Below, piece after piece: positions 10,298-20,284 of a stretch of 64,000 nucleotides of DNA (the first letter of the stretch is position 1; each line of letters opens with the position of its first letter). A program made the position numbers and the translations under genes. The stretch is from positions 222,274,853 to 222,338,852 of the forward strand of contig NC_085136.1 in the NCBI RefSeq assembly GCF_035046485.1, given 5' to 3'. Source of the DNA: Aedes albopictus. Its lineage: Eukaryota > Arthropoda > Insecta > Diptera > Culicidae. Under the pieces are notes generated by a model. It saw only the letters and a program-made list of their open reading frames with translations. It was not told the origin of the DNA and did no database searches.

Positions 10298-11870
10298 ATG
10301 GAAGCTTTTCTACGGTCTGTGAAGATCACAAGAGGAACCCCTTGGTGGAACTCTGATCTGGCGAAACTCAGGAAACAATGTAGAAAAAGTTGGAACAGAC
10401 GACGTTCGGCTGGTTCGGAGGCTTTCAGGTCGGCTCGCAAGGCCTACAGGAAAGCGCTTCGATCTGCTGAACGATCCGGCTGGAAAAACATTTGTACAAA
10501 TGTTTCCAGCTTGAGTGAAGTCAGTCGGTTAAACAAAATCCTTGCGAAATCTAAGGATTTCCGGGTGAACGAACTTCGTTTGCCAAATGGTGATTTCACT
10601 TCCTCTGATGAGGAAATTCTGGAATGCTTATTCAGCACACACTTCCCTGGATGTGTGGATATTACATCTTCGGATGAACCTGATGTCTTTTCTTGTAGTT
10701 ATGATTCTTTAGCTTTATCTCGGAGTATTGCAACTATAGAATCGATTGAGTGGGCTCTTAATAGCTTTGCTCCTTTCAAATCTCCTGGGACAGATGGGAT
10801 TTATCCTATTTTGCTTCAGAAGGGATTTGATTATTTCAAACATGTTTTGAAAAAACTACTTGTTTGCAGTTTTGCTACAGGGTATATTCCCAAATACTGG
10901 CAGGATATTACTGTAAAGTTTATTTCGAAAGTGGGTCGTGCGTCGTATGACGAAGCAAAGAGTTTCAGACCTATCAGTTTAACCTTTTTTCTTCTGAAAT
11001 GCTTAGAACGCATTGTGGATCATCACATCCGTGATGTTCATCTGGCCAACGTGCCTCTTCATGTGAACCAACATGCCTACCAATCTGGTAAGTCCACTGT
11101 GACTCTTTTACACAAGGTTGTTTACTATATCGAGAAAGCATTCGCTCAAAAGCAGTCTTGTCTGGGTGTTTTCTTAGATATCGAGGGTGCCTTTGACAAC
11201 GTGCCTTTCGATGCCATATTGGAAGCCGCACGGAGTCATTGTATGTCTCCAATGATTTCCAATTGGATTCACCAAATGCTCAAAAACCGATATCTTTTCT
11301 CGACATTGCGTCTAGCAGGGATTAGGAAATTGAGTGTTTGTGGATGCCCGCAAGGGGGAGTCTTGTCACCACTTTTGTGGAATCTCGTAGTAGATACGCT
11401 ATTGAGGCAACTCAATAATAGCGGTTTTCCTACTTATGGTTTTGTCGACGACTACCTAACATTGTTAGTTGGTATGTGCATCAGCACCCTTTTCGACCTG
11501 ATGCAAAACGCCCTTCAGGTAGTTGAGGGTTGGTGTCGCCAATATGGCCTTTCGGTTAATCCGAGTAAAACATCTATTGTTCTTTTCACGGAAAGGCGAA
11601 ACCGTAATGGCGTTCGACCTTTGCGTCTCTTTGATTCTGAAATCGATGTGACTGAACAGGTTAAGTAGGTTGGAGTCATTCTTGATTCCAAGCTTTCCTG
11701 GACACCTCACATTGAGTTCAGAATCAAGAAAGCTTGTATGGCCTTCGGGCAATGCCGGCGTACTTTTGGTACAACTTGGGGTCTAAAAGCCAAGTATATC
11801 AAATGGATTTACACAACTGTGGTTCGGCCAATATTGGCTTATGGATGTCTTGTGTGGTGACAAATGGACT
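10298..11870 (+). pseudogene. Non-LTR retrotransposon RT ORF (LOA/R1/I group), near-intact
   Basis: A 456-codon frame (10298-11668) encodes a linker and reverse transcriptase. Visible motifs are KSPGTDGIYP (RT block 2), FRPISL, LDIEGAFDNVPF (motif A Asp), CPQGGVLSPLLWNL (block B) and FVDDYLTLL in place of the usual FADD box. The frame ends at TAG (11666-11668) exactly where members of this group have a VKYLGVxLD segment. Translation continues past the stop in the same frame through VGVILDSKLSW and a block ending RPILAYGCLVW. The endonuclease and RNase H regions are not evident, so the copy is 5'-truncated and 3'-decayed. The clade call (LOA-like) is from recalled sequence style. Confidence 0.8.
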
Positions 11871-12176
11871 AAGTGAGAACGGTGTAGATTTCAGAGAAAG
11901 CCATAATTCGCAGTCCGTATTGCTTTTGAAGCCTGTCATACTACTCACTCATTCGTGGTGACAAATCCCATTTGATTTGACTCTTGTTTGTCTTGATCAT
12001 TGTAAGCAACTCGCTTTGACTTCTAATACGTCTGGTGTGATTGTATATTTTGTAGTTCTCTCTTTCAGTGCTCAACGCTTCCTCCAAATCTTGAAATCTC
12101 ACCTTTTTGAAGGATGCTCCGCTTTATCTAAATTTATTTTAGGATGTCTGAATCGAGCAACTGCAACCGCTCGACA

Positions 12177-12443
12177 GGGGTCTCCAGTTAGCCTAGTGGT
12201 TAAGGCTCCGGATCGCCAATCCGGAGACGGCGGGTTCGATTCCCGTTCCGGTCGAGAAAATTTTCTCGACTCCCTGGGCATAGTGTATCATTGTCCTTGC
12301 CTCACAATATACAAATTCATGCAAATGGCAGGCAAAGAAAGCCCTTCAATTTATAACTGTGGAAGTGCTCAAAAGAACACCAAGTTGAAGTGAGGCAGGC
12401 CAAGTCCCAGTGGGGACGTAGAGCCATAAAGAAGAAGAAGAAG
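12177..12443 (+). mobile_element. tRNA-derived SINE (family A, Feilai-like) with 12-bp TSD
   Basis: The head is tRNA-like: an A box within TAGCCTAGTGGTTAAGGCTC, a GCC in the anticodon position and the B box GGTTCGATTCC. The body continues to the shared 3' block TAACTGTGGAAGTGCTC and a GTAGAGCCATAAAG(AAG)n tail. The target duplication AACCGCTCGACA lies at 12165-12176 and 12444-12455. The clean duplication suggests a fairly recent insertion. The tRNA head shows Pol III promoter boxes, but this is a SINE and not a tRNA gene. The Feilai name is by resemblance. Confidence 0.9.
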
Positions 12444-12645
12444 AACCGCTCGACAAGTCTCGATTACTTTTCCAAAATGAAGTAAGTAGTAAAATGTGAA
12501 CAAACTAGGTTTATGCGGTGTATAATTACAATTGTTCTATAATTGCACCAATTTGACAACTTTTCACCATAATTATTAAAACAAAATGTTTATGTATTTT
12601 TCAAAACGACAGAACATCCCTATTTTTTGATGCTATAAAAATTGA

Positions 12646-12860
12646 TACCGTAATCCGGGGTCAAATTGATCACTTTAAAACAACTTTTGCGGATAACATT
12701 AGTGGAATTCCAAATATTGCCAAAAGAATTTCTGTAAAATCAGTACCCAGTGGATCTCCATGGAACCACGTGACAGAATTTTGTTCAACAAATTTTTAAC
12801 TTTAAGTTAAATAACTCCAAATATCATTAAATTGGAAATGCCACTTTGGGGCGAAATTGA
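12646..12860. mobile_element. Partial TACCGTAAT-type TIR element
   Basis: TACCGTAATCCGGGGTCAAA at 12646 is a TIR-like start related in style to the TACCGT ends at 817 and 58966. A second copy of the GGGG(T/C)(C/G)AAATTGATCA motif lies near 12848 in direct orientation. I found no matching right end, so the element is truncated or interrupted by the neighbouring MITE. Confidence 0.4.
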
Positions 12861-12903
12861 TCAGTATACAATTAAGCATCGGTTGGAAAGGAAAACTTCC
12901 TTG

Positions 12904-13848
12904 GGGGCCGTCCATATACCACGTGGACAGCTTGGAGGGGGGAGGGGGTTAGCGAAAAGTCCATGTTTGTCCACGGAGAGGGGGGTGGGGGTTCTTCAAA
13001 TGTCCACGTGGACAACATTGACATAGGTATAAATTAGGAAACAAGAATCTAAAAACGAAACAAATTATGTCGCGACAATGTATAATCAAATAAAATGTAT
13101 GAAAGAACTGTTGAAGATTCTCAAAATACATGTAGGGATTTGCAGGCTTATTTTAAAAACTTCATTTTGTAGGTTCCTTTAAATTTTAAGATGTTTCTTA
13201 TGATCATTAAAGTCTAAACCTCAGCAATACAATTAAGTTGCTGTAAATCTTGTTTTTTAAAAGAATCTAAGAAATATAATCTTATCCCAACAATCTAAGA
13301 TACAAAATCACTTTATCTCAACAAAACAATCAGACAATCATAGATTGGACAAACATTCTAAAAAACACCGTCTTCAACCAGAGGCTGTACAGACTAAACA
13401 TTGAACAATCACTAACATTAGGCAATGGACATTACACGAAAAACACCTAATGAAGAATTTTCTGTTTGACGAAAATTTTTCACCAACTGGAGCAAGAATC
13501 GAACCCACACTTTCACAAACATTAAGCTGAATTAAAGAACAATGTTGAAAACTTGTAGGTACCTATTTTGTACTACTTGTTTGTATTATATGTAAAGCTA
13601 TTGAATATTTGTATTTTATAAAGTTTTCAATTATATTTAAGACATTGTTTACGAAGAAAAAAAACTTTTTTCAAAATCACTTTTTCCATTTATTATAGAA
13701 ATATGAAAAAAAAACTTTTTTTGGGATGTCCACGTGGACATTTGGGGAGGGGGGTAGGGGTTAATGAAAAGTCCACGCTTGTCCACGGGGAGGGGGGAGG
13801 GGGTCAAAAACCATGAATTTTCTGTCCACGTGGTATATGGACGGCCCC
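12904..13848. mobile_element. MITE with long TIRs and G-rich subtermini
   Basis: The left end GGGGCCGTCCATATACCACG and its exact inverse complement on the right (ending CGTGGTATATGGACGGCCCC) mark the element. The inverted similarity extends about 100 bp inward through G-rich blocks and GTCCACGTGGACA motifs near 13003-13012 and 13727-13740. TTG flanks both sides (12901-12903 and 13849-13851). There is no coding capacity. A minus-strand SINE lies inside it. Confidence 0.85.
13362..13530 (-). mobile_element. tRNA-derived SINE (family B) inside the MITE
   Basis: The reverse complement contains GTGTGGGTTCGATTC (B box), then TTTTCGTCAAAC, then CCTAATGTTAGTG and CCTCTGG(T/C)(T/C)GAAGACGGTG. These blocks occur in the same order as in the SINE at 44446-44659. 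The 5' tRNA head is degraded. Its position within 12904-13848 makes it younger than the MITE, or a passenger of it. Confidence 0.75.
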
Positions 13849-13859
13849 TTGTCCGCTTA

Positions 13860-13990
13860 ATTTTGCCCTTCATAAGCTGCACCGCCGGGCGAAGCAGAAC
13901 CAAAGCATGTAAAACGTTGAGCACCTTCTCTGTGAATTTCCAGCCTGTTCGATAAAACCTCCCCACGAACCTTATGACGTTATCTGACAT
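13860..13990 (-). other. Possible short coding remnant, unidentified
   Basis: The minus strand from an ATG at 13990 is open for about 45 codons and has a protein-like composition (for example VGRFYRTGWKF). It is then cut by the MITE border. I recognise no family. It may be a piece of a mobile element or a host exon. Confidence 0.2.
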
Positions 13991-14491
13991 TACTTGTAAG
14001 TATTGCCATCTAGATTAAGTGAAATGCAATTGAGTTCTTATTCTATTTTATTAATGCTTAGATGGGGTCAGTGTGGTAAATGAACAGAAAAGTAGATACT
14101 TTTTTTCTATTTTAACTCAAATACTTTTAAAGTATAACACAGCCAAACAATCGTCGTCATTTTCGCTACGAACACCTTCGCCTTTTGTCTTGACTTGCAA
14201 ATGACATACATTTCTAGGTTTGCCTTGACTTCTTGACGGCAAATCTTTCCCGTGTTCCCAATATTTCAAGCACTATTCACGAGCACAGTGGTATATTTTC
14301 GAAATCGTTCAACAAATCCACCTGTAGAGCGACAACGTCAACACCCTAGTAACATATTGATGACCAATTAGTCTTGTACAGGTTTAGAGAACCGTCATAA
14401 AACCGAAAACCTTTTATTTTGGTTTTATAATGGTTCTAAGAACGTCTTCTAGTCTCTTTGACTAAAAACTGTTACATGGGCACCGATTTCA

Positions 14492-15139
14492 ATGCGGCCT
14501 AAGCATACAAAAAAACAACCAATGCAACTATTTACAGATGAGACACCTGTGGATTTATCCCTTCCTAGGGCTGATGTTAACATGAATACCAACAACTCAA
14601 TTCATCGACCTATGAATTTGCGCATTGCCAAACTTCCAGATCACACAATCGATGGCGATATAAGTAATCATTACGAAAAGTTGTGAATCCGAAGAATATG
14701 ATTCTCGATCCAACATTCCGGAATGAATTTTCAGTTTTTGAATGCTTCGAAGAATACCGAAATATGCAAACCGATGATGAAGTATTTCCAGACTCGGATC
14801 TTAATGATTTGAGATTTGCGACCAGCCTTCCAACAGAAGTGCCAGGTCTAAAGCCCAGTTTCGTGTTCGAAAGTTATCCGGTTATCCGGAAGATTGCCGG
14901 CAGAAACTTTCTACGGTGACTTCCATTTGAACCGTAATTTCTTCGCAACTAAGTACTGCTATCGAAGAAAAAGCAGATTCTTGAGCGATTTAGGCAAGGA
15001 ATTTCTCATGCATCAAGATATGCAGCCCTTAAAAGAGAAAAACGATGCAGGAGATGGCAAGGCACTAGACTGGCACAAACACAAACATGTTGGAAAGTTC
15101 CACGGGGCATCCCCTAAGTTTGTGCTTTTGAATTCGTAG
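14492..15139 (+). pseudogene. Unidentified, apparently frameshifted coding sequence
   Basis: Three consecutive open frames (14492-14686, 14683-14919, 14894-15139) alternate between two reading phases. They join smoothly if single-base shifts are assumed near 14680 and 14900. The first contains ETPVDLSLPR, which includes a PVDLS motif of the kind bound by the corepressor CtBP. The second is acidic and Phe-rich (ENEFSVFECFEEY-like composition), the third basic (YCYRRKSRF). I do not recognise the protein. Alternatives are a decayed host gene, exons with very short introns, or a gag-like transposon product. Confidence 0.35.
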
Positions 15140-15239
15140 AACAATCTGTGAAAGGTTCAACTCAATCGGATAAAATCTAAGAATGGCCCACGAGTACAGG
15201 CTTGATAATTCTCCTCAAAATTAAAAAAGTTTTGCAACA

Positions 15240-15506
15240 TGCTCTAGATCGGTATTTTGCTGAGTTTTATTTTTTTTCTCCTCATAAAGTCGTCGAAATC
15301 GCTTCCTCTTCTGAGCATATGCTACGCGTATCGCACCGGAATCTTGGATATCGGCTAACGGCAACTTATAATGGACACCCAATCGGACTCCTCTACGATG
15401 TCTCACTTCGCCTTAGTGGGACCAAGATGAATGCTACGATGCCCGTGAAACACATGTCTGGAAAGTTACTGACCAACCCGGCTGACCAGTTGAAACGCTG
15501 GTTTGA
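15240..15506 (+). pseudogene. Non-LTR retrotransposon, upstream part (nest level 1)
   Basis: The plus-strand frame before 15506 contains NATMPVKHMSGKLL and ADQLKRWF. This is the linker that precedes the RT domain of the LINE resuming at 22036. Removing the inserted minus-strand RTE together with one copy of its 13-bp target duplication brings this frame directly onto the downstream PFGNLFQ segment. The 5' limit of similarity is unclear. This is the oldest layer of the nest. Confidence 0.7.
15494..15506 (+). repeat. 13-bp TSD of the RTE, left copy
   Basis: AACGCTGGTTTGA recurs at 22023-22035, at the other end of the minus-strand RTE and everything nested in it. Confidence 0.85.
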
Positions 15507-15799
15507 CTGCTGCTGCGGTCAGGCTAAGGCCGGGGTGGCCTCTGCTGTACATAGTAGCCGTCTCCGTTCCACTCGGTCCATGGCTGTTTGTCTCCAGTTC
15601 CGCGCTCTGCGTAGGGTCCGCCGATCGTCCTCCACTTGGTCGACCCACCTAGCTCGCTGCGCTCCACGTCTTCTTGTACCGGTCGGATGGCTCTCGAGAA
15701 CCATTTTAGTCGGGTTGCCATCCGACATCCTGATGACGTGACCCGTCCACCGTAGCCTCCAGATTTTCGCGGTTTGGACGATGGTTGGTGAGAGAGTAG
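15507..15799 (-). pseudogene. RTE-type LINE 3' segment (nest level 2)
   Basis: The minus strand encodes the C-terminal tail typical of the RTE copies in this window: RWTGHVIRMSD, PTGTRRRGAQRARW and RRLLCTAEATPALA. It matches the tail of the plus-strand copy ending at 54010. The upstream part of the same element continues at 21675-22022 beyond the inserted gypsy element. Together they are about 640 bp, a 5'-truncated insertion with a 13-bp target duplication. The 3' terminus is a CAG-like run, unlike the GGTAAG tails of the other copies. Confidence 0.85.
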
Positions 15800-16859
15800 T
15801 GTAACTGCCGATGACGCCCACGCGTCTGTGGCATGGACGTCCGCACGCCCTAGGCCAGCTCACCTCTCTCGATCTCAGGGTCGACAATTCACACTAGAGA
15901 ATACTCACCTTTAGACCACTCGGACAACTCAAATCTGTTCCACCTTAAACCGCCACCTTTAGTGCATGCAAAAGGAACTACGCGACACAAGCAAAATTGA
16001 ATTTTAATGACCTAATATTTTATTTAAAACTCTAATTTTGGTGACCTAGCTTTTATTTCCACTTATAAGCACTCAACTCACGGTTCTCGACGATTCTCGG
16101 TGACTCGCAGGGCTGGTATAGGGGACCACGTGTCCCGTGGATGCGTCACGTGGCCGGGCGGTTGCTCGGTAGGCCAGGGGAGGTGGGAATCCGGCGACTT
16201 GGCTTGAGGGTGGCGGGAATAACTTGCCACAGTTCTCAGGAGCGCTTGAGTTGGCCGTATTTCGACGGACGGCCGATGGACCACCTGGGAGGTCCCAGTG
16301 CCGATAGTTCGGAGATCGTCTACCACTAGCACTCTTCAACACGTGTCGTTTAGGTCCTTGGACCTTCACGGAAACTCACTACACGGTTGGAATTCTGTGA
16401 ATCACGATACTCAGTCGCGAGGTAACACTCTTTGACGATTAGCGAGCTGATATTGTAACGTGTCACTAACTATCACTTAGAACAGGCTTAGCCTGAATAT
16501 AACTTTTGCAATAGCACTCTGTACACTTTTCGATGCTTCCCAGGATTAAGAGACCTCCTGGTGGGTGCAGAGGGTTTTTATCCCCTTTGGGTAGATTTCC
16601 CTCCTATCGGATGAGGCATAGGTTCCACGCACACATAATTTCCCAATAAGAATTGTATTCCTCACACATTGCTGGCTTCGAACAGTTGAGTGCTGCATGG
16701 GCAATAGGGTTCTAAAATATGCATTTTAATCGATATTATTTTAACAATTCAAAATTTCCTTTTGCATGAGATTTACATTTACTAACATTAGTGTTATGAT
16801 CATAAGGCAAAGCACACCAAAGGGCAGATTTTATGGTGGAAACTTCTTCGAAGGTTACA
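15800..16859 (-). repeat. Gypsy A 3' LTR, full length (1060 bp)
   Basis: It starts TGTAACTGCC and ends GGTTACA. Its 16521-16859 part matches 21241-21670, the truncated partner LTR. The partner contains about 90 bp extra (from the GTCTTGGTAAC segment near 21416), an insertion or deletion difference between the two LTRs. Confidence 0.8.
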
Positions 16860-16953
16860 ATGTCCTCCTCCTCGGGGAAAAATCACTCAGTTTGGGTAAT
16901 TTTTCTTTAATTATAGTTTATAGTCAATTCCAACAATCTTTACACCTGTGGGT

Positions 16954-16958
16954 AGTAG
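16954..16958 (+). repeat. 5-bp TSD of the copia element, left copy
   Basis: AGTAG here is repeated at 19407-19411, directly outside the other LTR. Confidence 0.85.
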
Positions 16959-17236
16959 TGTTGAAATATTTGGGCCAGCCTAATATATGTTGCGATGTTT
17001 ATCATCATTGCCCTGCGCCGACCCTGCCTAATGTATGTATGCTTGTTTTTGTTTTGTACATGATTGTTGTTAGTATTAAATAAACCGGCCGCCGCGACGT
17101 GCACACGCATCTCTGTGTTTGCTCCGTGTTTCTCCGCCGTTACGCGTACCGAAAGTTCCCCCGGTGATTTGTCGGTGCCCCTGGGTAGCTCAGTGGTCCT
17201 TTGAGGACAGTGTTGGCCTCAGTGACATTTCCAACA
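16959..17236 (+). repeat. Copia 5' LTR
   Basis: It begins TGTTGAAATATTTGGGCC and ends CCAACA. It contains ATTAAATAAACC, which may serve as the polyadenylation signal region. It is almost identical to the 3' LTR. Confidence 0.92.
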
Positions 17237-17250
17237 GGCTATGGGCCCAG
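17237..17250 (+). promoter_or_regulatory. Primer binding site, initiator-Met tRNA internal type
   Basis: GGCTATGGGCCCAG directly follows the LTR. It is complementary, with one mismatch, to the anticodon-stem region of initiator methionine tRNA. Insect copia elements are known to prime from a half-molecule of that tRNA. The 475-bp leader to the gag ATG follows. Confidence 0.8.
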
Positions 17251-17711
17251 TTCTGGCGGTGTAACCGAAAATAGTGCTTGGACAGTCGCGAAGTGTAAAA
17301 TCATCCCGCGGTTGATTGTCTGTGTGGTGCCGGTCGGTGGGAGAAAATTAATTAAACGCTCGATTCGGCTTGTGTCCATCAGCTGCTGTGTGGAAGAACA
17401 GCTGACAGTGACCGGGACAGACTTTGTGCGAAAAAGTGGTCGGCGGAATTATCGCCCGTTTGATTGCAGCAAGTGGCGTCCAGAACGGAGCAGACAGTGC
17501 CGGTTAGACTTTGTGCACCATTTTGTCCCGCTGCCGAGAAGAAAGAAGATTGTGCCATTTTTACCCGCGAATCTAACGAACTGTTGCCGTAGCCGTGGTG
17601 TTCGATTGTGTGACGGAGTCTGTGTGTACCGCCGTCGGGTACGTTCGCGTGTGTTGTTGGCTGTACCTTCGTGATTACAGTGTGCGCCAACAGAAAACGA
17701 AGAAACTCTAA

Positions 17712-18959
17712 ATGGCTGAAAAAGTTTTTATTTCCCGTCTGGATAATAAAAATTACCAGACGTGGAAGATCAAAATGGAGATGCTGTTAATCAGTGTCGA
17801 TCTGTGGCATGCGGTTTCGGAAGCAAAACCGCTGCCGGTGACTGCGGCGTGGTCAAAAGAAGATCAAAAGGCAAAGGCCTTGATAGTGCTGAATATCGAG
17901 GACAATCAGTTAGCCTTAGTGAAGGACGCCAAATCGGCGATCGAAGTGTGGGAAAAGCTGAAGAAGTACCACGAAAAGGCTACGGTGACGTCGCGAGTGT
18001 CCCTTTTGAAGAAGCTGTGTAGTTTCAACTACGAAGATGGAACAGATATGGAGAAACATCTGTTCCAGATCGAAGAGTTATTCGATCGGCTGTCGTGTGC
18101 GGGACAGAAACTCGAGAGTTCGCTGCAGGTAGCTATGGTGTACCGGAGTCTGCCGGAATCCTACAACGGACTGGTGACGGCCTTGGAGAGCCGTCCGGAC
18201 GCCGACCAGTCGCTAGAATTCGTGAAGCAGCGGCTGATGGACGAGTACCACCGGCGGGTGGAGAAGCGAGGAGGAACATCCGGTGAGCGCCACGACCGGG
18301 CGCTGAATGTGCGAAGCAGGAGCAACGGAAGCAGAAAACCTAGACAGCGAGTCTGCTACAACTGCCGGAAACCGGGCCACTTCCGGAGAGAGTGCCCAAT
18401 GCTTCGTGAAGAAGAAAGAAGAGATCCGGAAGTGAAGAAGACGGTGGCGAAGAAGAACCCGACAATTTGTTTCGGTGTAGGAGGTCAGCGGAAGCGGAAC
18501 AGCTGGTACGTGGATAGTGGCTGCTCGAGCCACATGACCAGTGACCGGAAGTTTTTCAAGAAAATCGACAACAGCGTGAAACAGGAAGTGAAGTTGGCGG
18601 ACGGCTCAGTGATTAAGTCCGCCGGTGTTGGAGAAGGCCTTCTTGAGTGCGTCGATGAAAGCGGAAAAGTGAATGAAGTCGCAGTGAAGAACGTGTTGTA
18701 TATCCCGGAGCTGGACTGTGGACTGCTGTCGGTCCGGAAGCTGGCACAGCAGGGACTAAAAGTGAACTTTGTGAAATCCAGGTGCCAGATCATCAGTCGC
18801 AGCGGAAGAGTGGAAGCCGTCGCGGAGCTTAGTGGAGAGCTGTATGCCCTGAGAGTGGAGAGCGGCAACCGCCGGAAGAATACAGCTGGGCATCCCGTTG
18901 AAGAGGAGTTCGACCAAGAAGATTTTTATGACTGTAATGACGAGGGACTCCGATACTAA
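17712..18959 (+). CDS. Copia Gag-protease polyprotein, intact 415-codon frame
   Basis: This encodes the structural and maturation proteins of a Ty1/copia particle. Residues 1 to about 190 form the all-helical Gag region (starts MAEKVFISRLDNKNYQTWK, with the YxxW element typical of copia Gag). A basic linker precedes the CCHC zinc knuckle CYNCRKPGHFRREC (215-228), an RNA-binding motif. The aspartic protease follows, with VDSGCSSHM around catalytic Asp 268. The frame then ends after an acidic tail (GHPVEEEFDQEDF) at TAA, without integrase. The start is the first ATG after the leader and opens the conserved N-terminus. The length is close to the short Gag-protease product of Drosophila copia. 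It could be functional for particle assembly but cannot reverse-transcribe or integrate by itself. Confidence 0.92.
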   Translation: MAEKVFISRLDNKNYQTWKIKMEMLLISVDLWHAVSEAKPLPVTAAWSKEDQKAKALIVLNIEDNQLALVKDAKSAIEVWEKLKKYHEKATVTSRVSLLKKLCSFNYEDGTDMEKHLFQIEELFDRLSCAGQKLESSLQVAMVYRSLPESYNGLVTALESRPDADQSLEFVKQRLMDEYHRRVEKRGGTSGERHDRALNVRSRSNGSRKPRQRVCYNCRKPGHFRRECPMLREEERRDPEVKKTVAKKNPTICFGVGGQRKRNSWYVDSGCSSHMTSDRKFFKKIDNSVKQEVKLADGSVIKSAGVGEGLLECVDESGKVNEVAVKNVLYIPELDCGLLSVRKLAQQGLKVNFVKSRCQIISRSGRVEAVAELSGELYALRVESGNRRKNTAGHPVEEEFDQEDFYDCNDEGLRY

Positions 18960-19118
18960 GTAGCTTTGTGATTCTTTGTGTTAAACTTGACGAGGCAGAA
19001 GTGTTCGGTGCAGAAGGAGGAACTTTGTGTAGGCTGTGTTGTCCAATGTGAACTTTGTGAAGACTTTGTGAAATAGTAACCTTTGTGAACGGACTTTGTG
19101 ATTGTGATGACCAACATC

Positions 19119-19127
19119 GAGGAGGAG
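19119..19127 (+). promoter_or_regulatory. Copia polypurine tract
   Basis: GAGGAGGAG lies immediately 5' of the 3' LTR. Purine tracts in this position prime plus-strand DNA synthesis in LTR elements. Confidence 0.8.
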
Positions 19128-19406
19128 TGTTGAAATATTTGGGCCAGCCTAATATATGTTGCGATGTTTATCATCATTGCCCTGCGCCGACCCTGCCTAA
19201 TGTATGTATGCTTGTTTTTGTTTTGTACATGATTGTTGTTAGTATTGAATAAACCGGCCGCCGCGACGTGCACACGCATCTCTGTGTTTGCTCCGTGTTT
19301 CTCCGCCGTTACGCGTACCGAAAGTTCCCCCGGTGATTTGTCGGTGCCCCTGGGTAGCTCAGTGGTCCTTTGAGGACAGTGTTGGCCTCAGTGATTATAT
19401 CCAACA
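19128..19406 (+). repeat. Copia 3' LTR
   Basis: It begins TGTTGAAATATTTGGG and ends TATATCCAACA. It is nearly identical to 16959-17236, with differences at one internal A/G and close to the 3' terminus. Confidence 0.92.
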
Positions 19407-19411
19407 AGTAG

Positions 19412-20284
19412 GTCCGGATCAAGAAATTTATTAATAACCATTGTTTTAAGGTTTTTTTGGATACACATTTGTTTTTAGATCTTCAGTGGTTACGATACGA
19501 TTAATTCATTCTATTTATCCTTTTCTGAGAAAACCTGTCTCTCTATCAAAGTGCGTTCAATTATACTCCCTCACTCCTTGAGGAACGGTAATACTCGGTA
19601 CGTTTCCTGATTACTAGTGCATTCTATATAGTTTCATTCATTCTTTCATTCATCTGTCTTTCAAACGGGTACCCTTTACACTATCATCCATTCTCGTTCA
19701 TTCACACATTCGCGCGACTTTAACCTAACTTACTACTACCTGTACATTGACTAATTCTAAAAGATCTCTAATTACTCCTGGACCATAGACGCAATCGTCT
19801 TATGGTGAAACTTAATCAATCGCTAATTAAGTTAAAAGAATGGCTGGTTCATTTCGGACGCAGACAAAAACTTAATATGATTTTGTGAAGAAATTCAAAT
19901 TCTGTGCTCGATTCGAACTCATGACCATAATATGCGAGAGATGTGAGCCGATATTCAAATTCGAACAATCGAAACGATCTATCAAACTAATGACAATCGT
20001 TCAATTTTGTTTGGTTTATCAAAACATCTTCTACTTTTCATCTTACTAGGAAAAATGTGAAAATTTTATTGCTTTCGAAGGAAATCGTGACACGGTTTTC
20101 GATCATTCTAATGTTTCTAACGCTTGTTCTCGTTTGTTTATTTTTAGTTTGTTGCTGAAGCATTGGATCCTGACGAGTTTGAAGATTGATATGGTTCGCA
20201 CAGAAAACGAATGGTCAAGTTTATCCGAGGATTATTGTTGAATCTCTTCGCCTTTGTACTAGCCAAGATTCATCCATATGCAGA
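19412..20284 (-). other. Gypsy A 3' untranslated region, no gene
   Basis: This is non-coding sequence between the integrase stop and the 3' LTR of gypsy A, interrupted on its left by the copia element. A TTCGAATC-type block in reverse near 19910-19925 faintly resembles a tRNA B box but has no other support. Confidence 0.55.

Larger units (their letters stand above)
16959..19406 (+). mobile_element. Compact copia element: LTR, gag-protease, LTR (nest level 4)
   Basis: The element is 2448 bp with 278/279-bp LTRs, an iMet-type primer site, one intact gag-protease frame, a GAGGAGGAG polypurine tract and a 5-bp target duplication AGTAG. Integrase, RT and RNase H are absent. The LTRs differ only by an A/G change (ATTAAATAAACC against ATTGAATAAACC) and a small change close to the end, so the insertion is recent. 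In Drosophila copia a spliced subgenomic RNA encodes just gag and protease; this element has the layout expected if such an RNA had been reverse-transcribed and integrated. A simple internal deletion spread in trans is the alternative. Confidence 0.9.

Noticed and set aside
12177..12250. Apparent tRNA gene (anticodon-like GCC)
   Set aside because: The tRNA-like head continues into a shared SINE body and tail with a 12-bp target duplication; it is a retroposon.
15202..15741. A single 179-codon plus-strand frame
   Set aside because: Only its first part (to 15506) is LINE coding; the rest is antisense to the inserted minus-strand RTE.
17201..17674. 157-codon frame upstream of copia gag
   Set aside because: It overlaps the LTR end, primer site and leader; no conserved motif, and the real frame starts at 17712.
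19890..19945. Reverse-strand TTCGAATC block resembling a tRNA B box
   Set aside because: No A box, no SINE body and no target duplication could be found.
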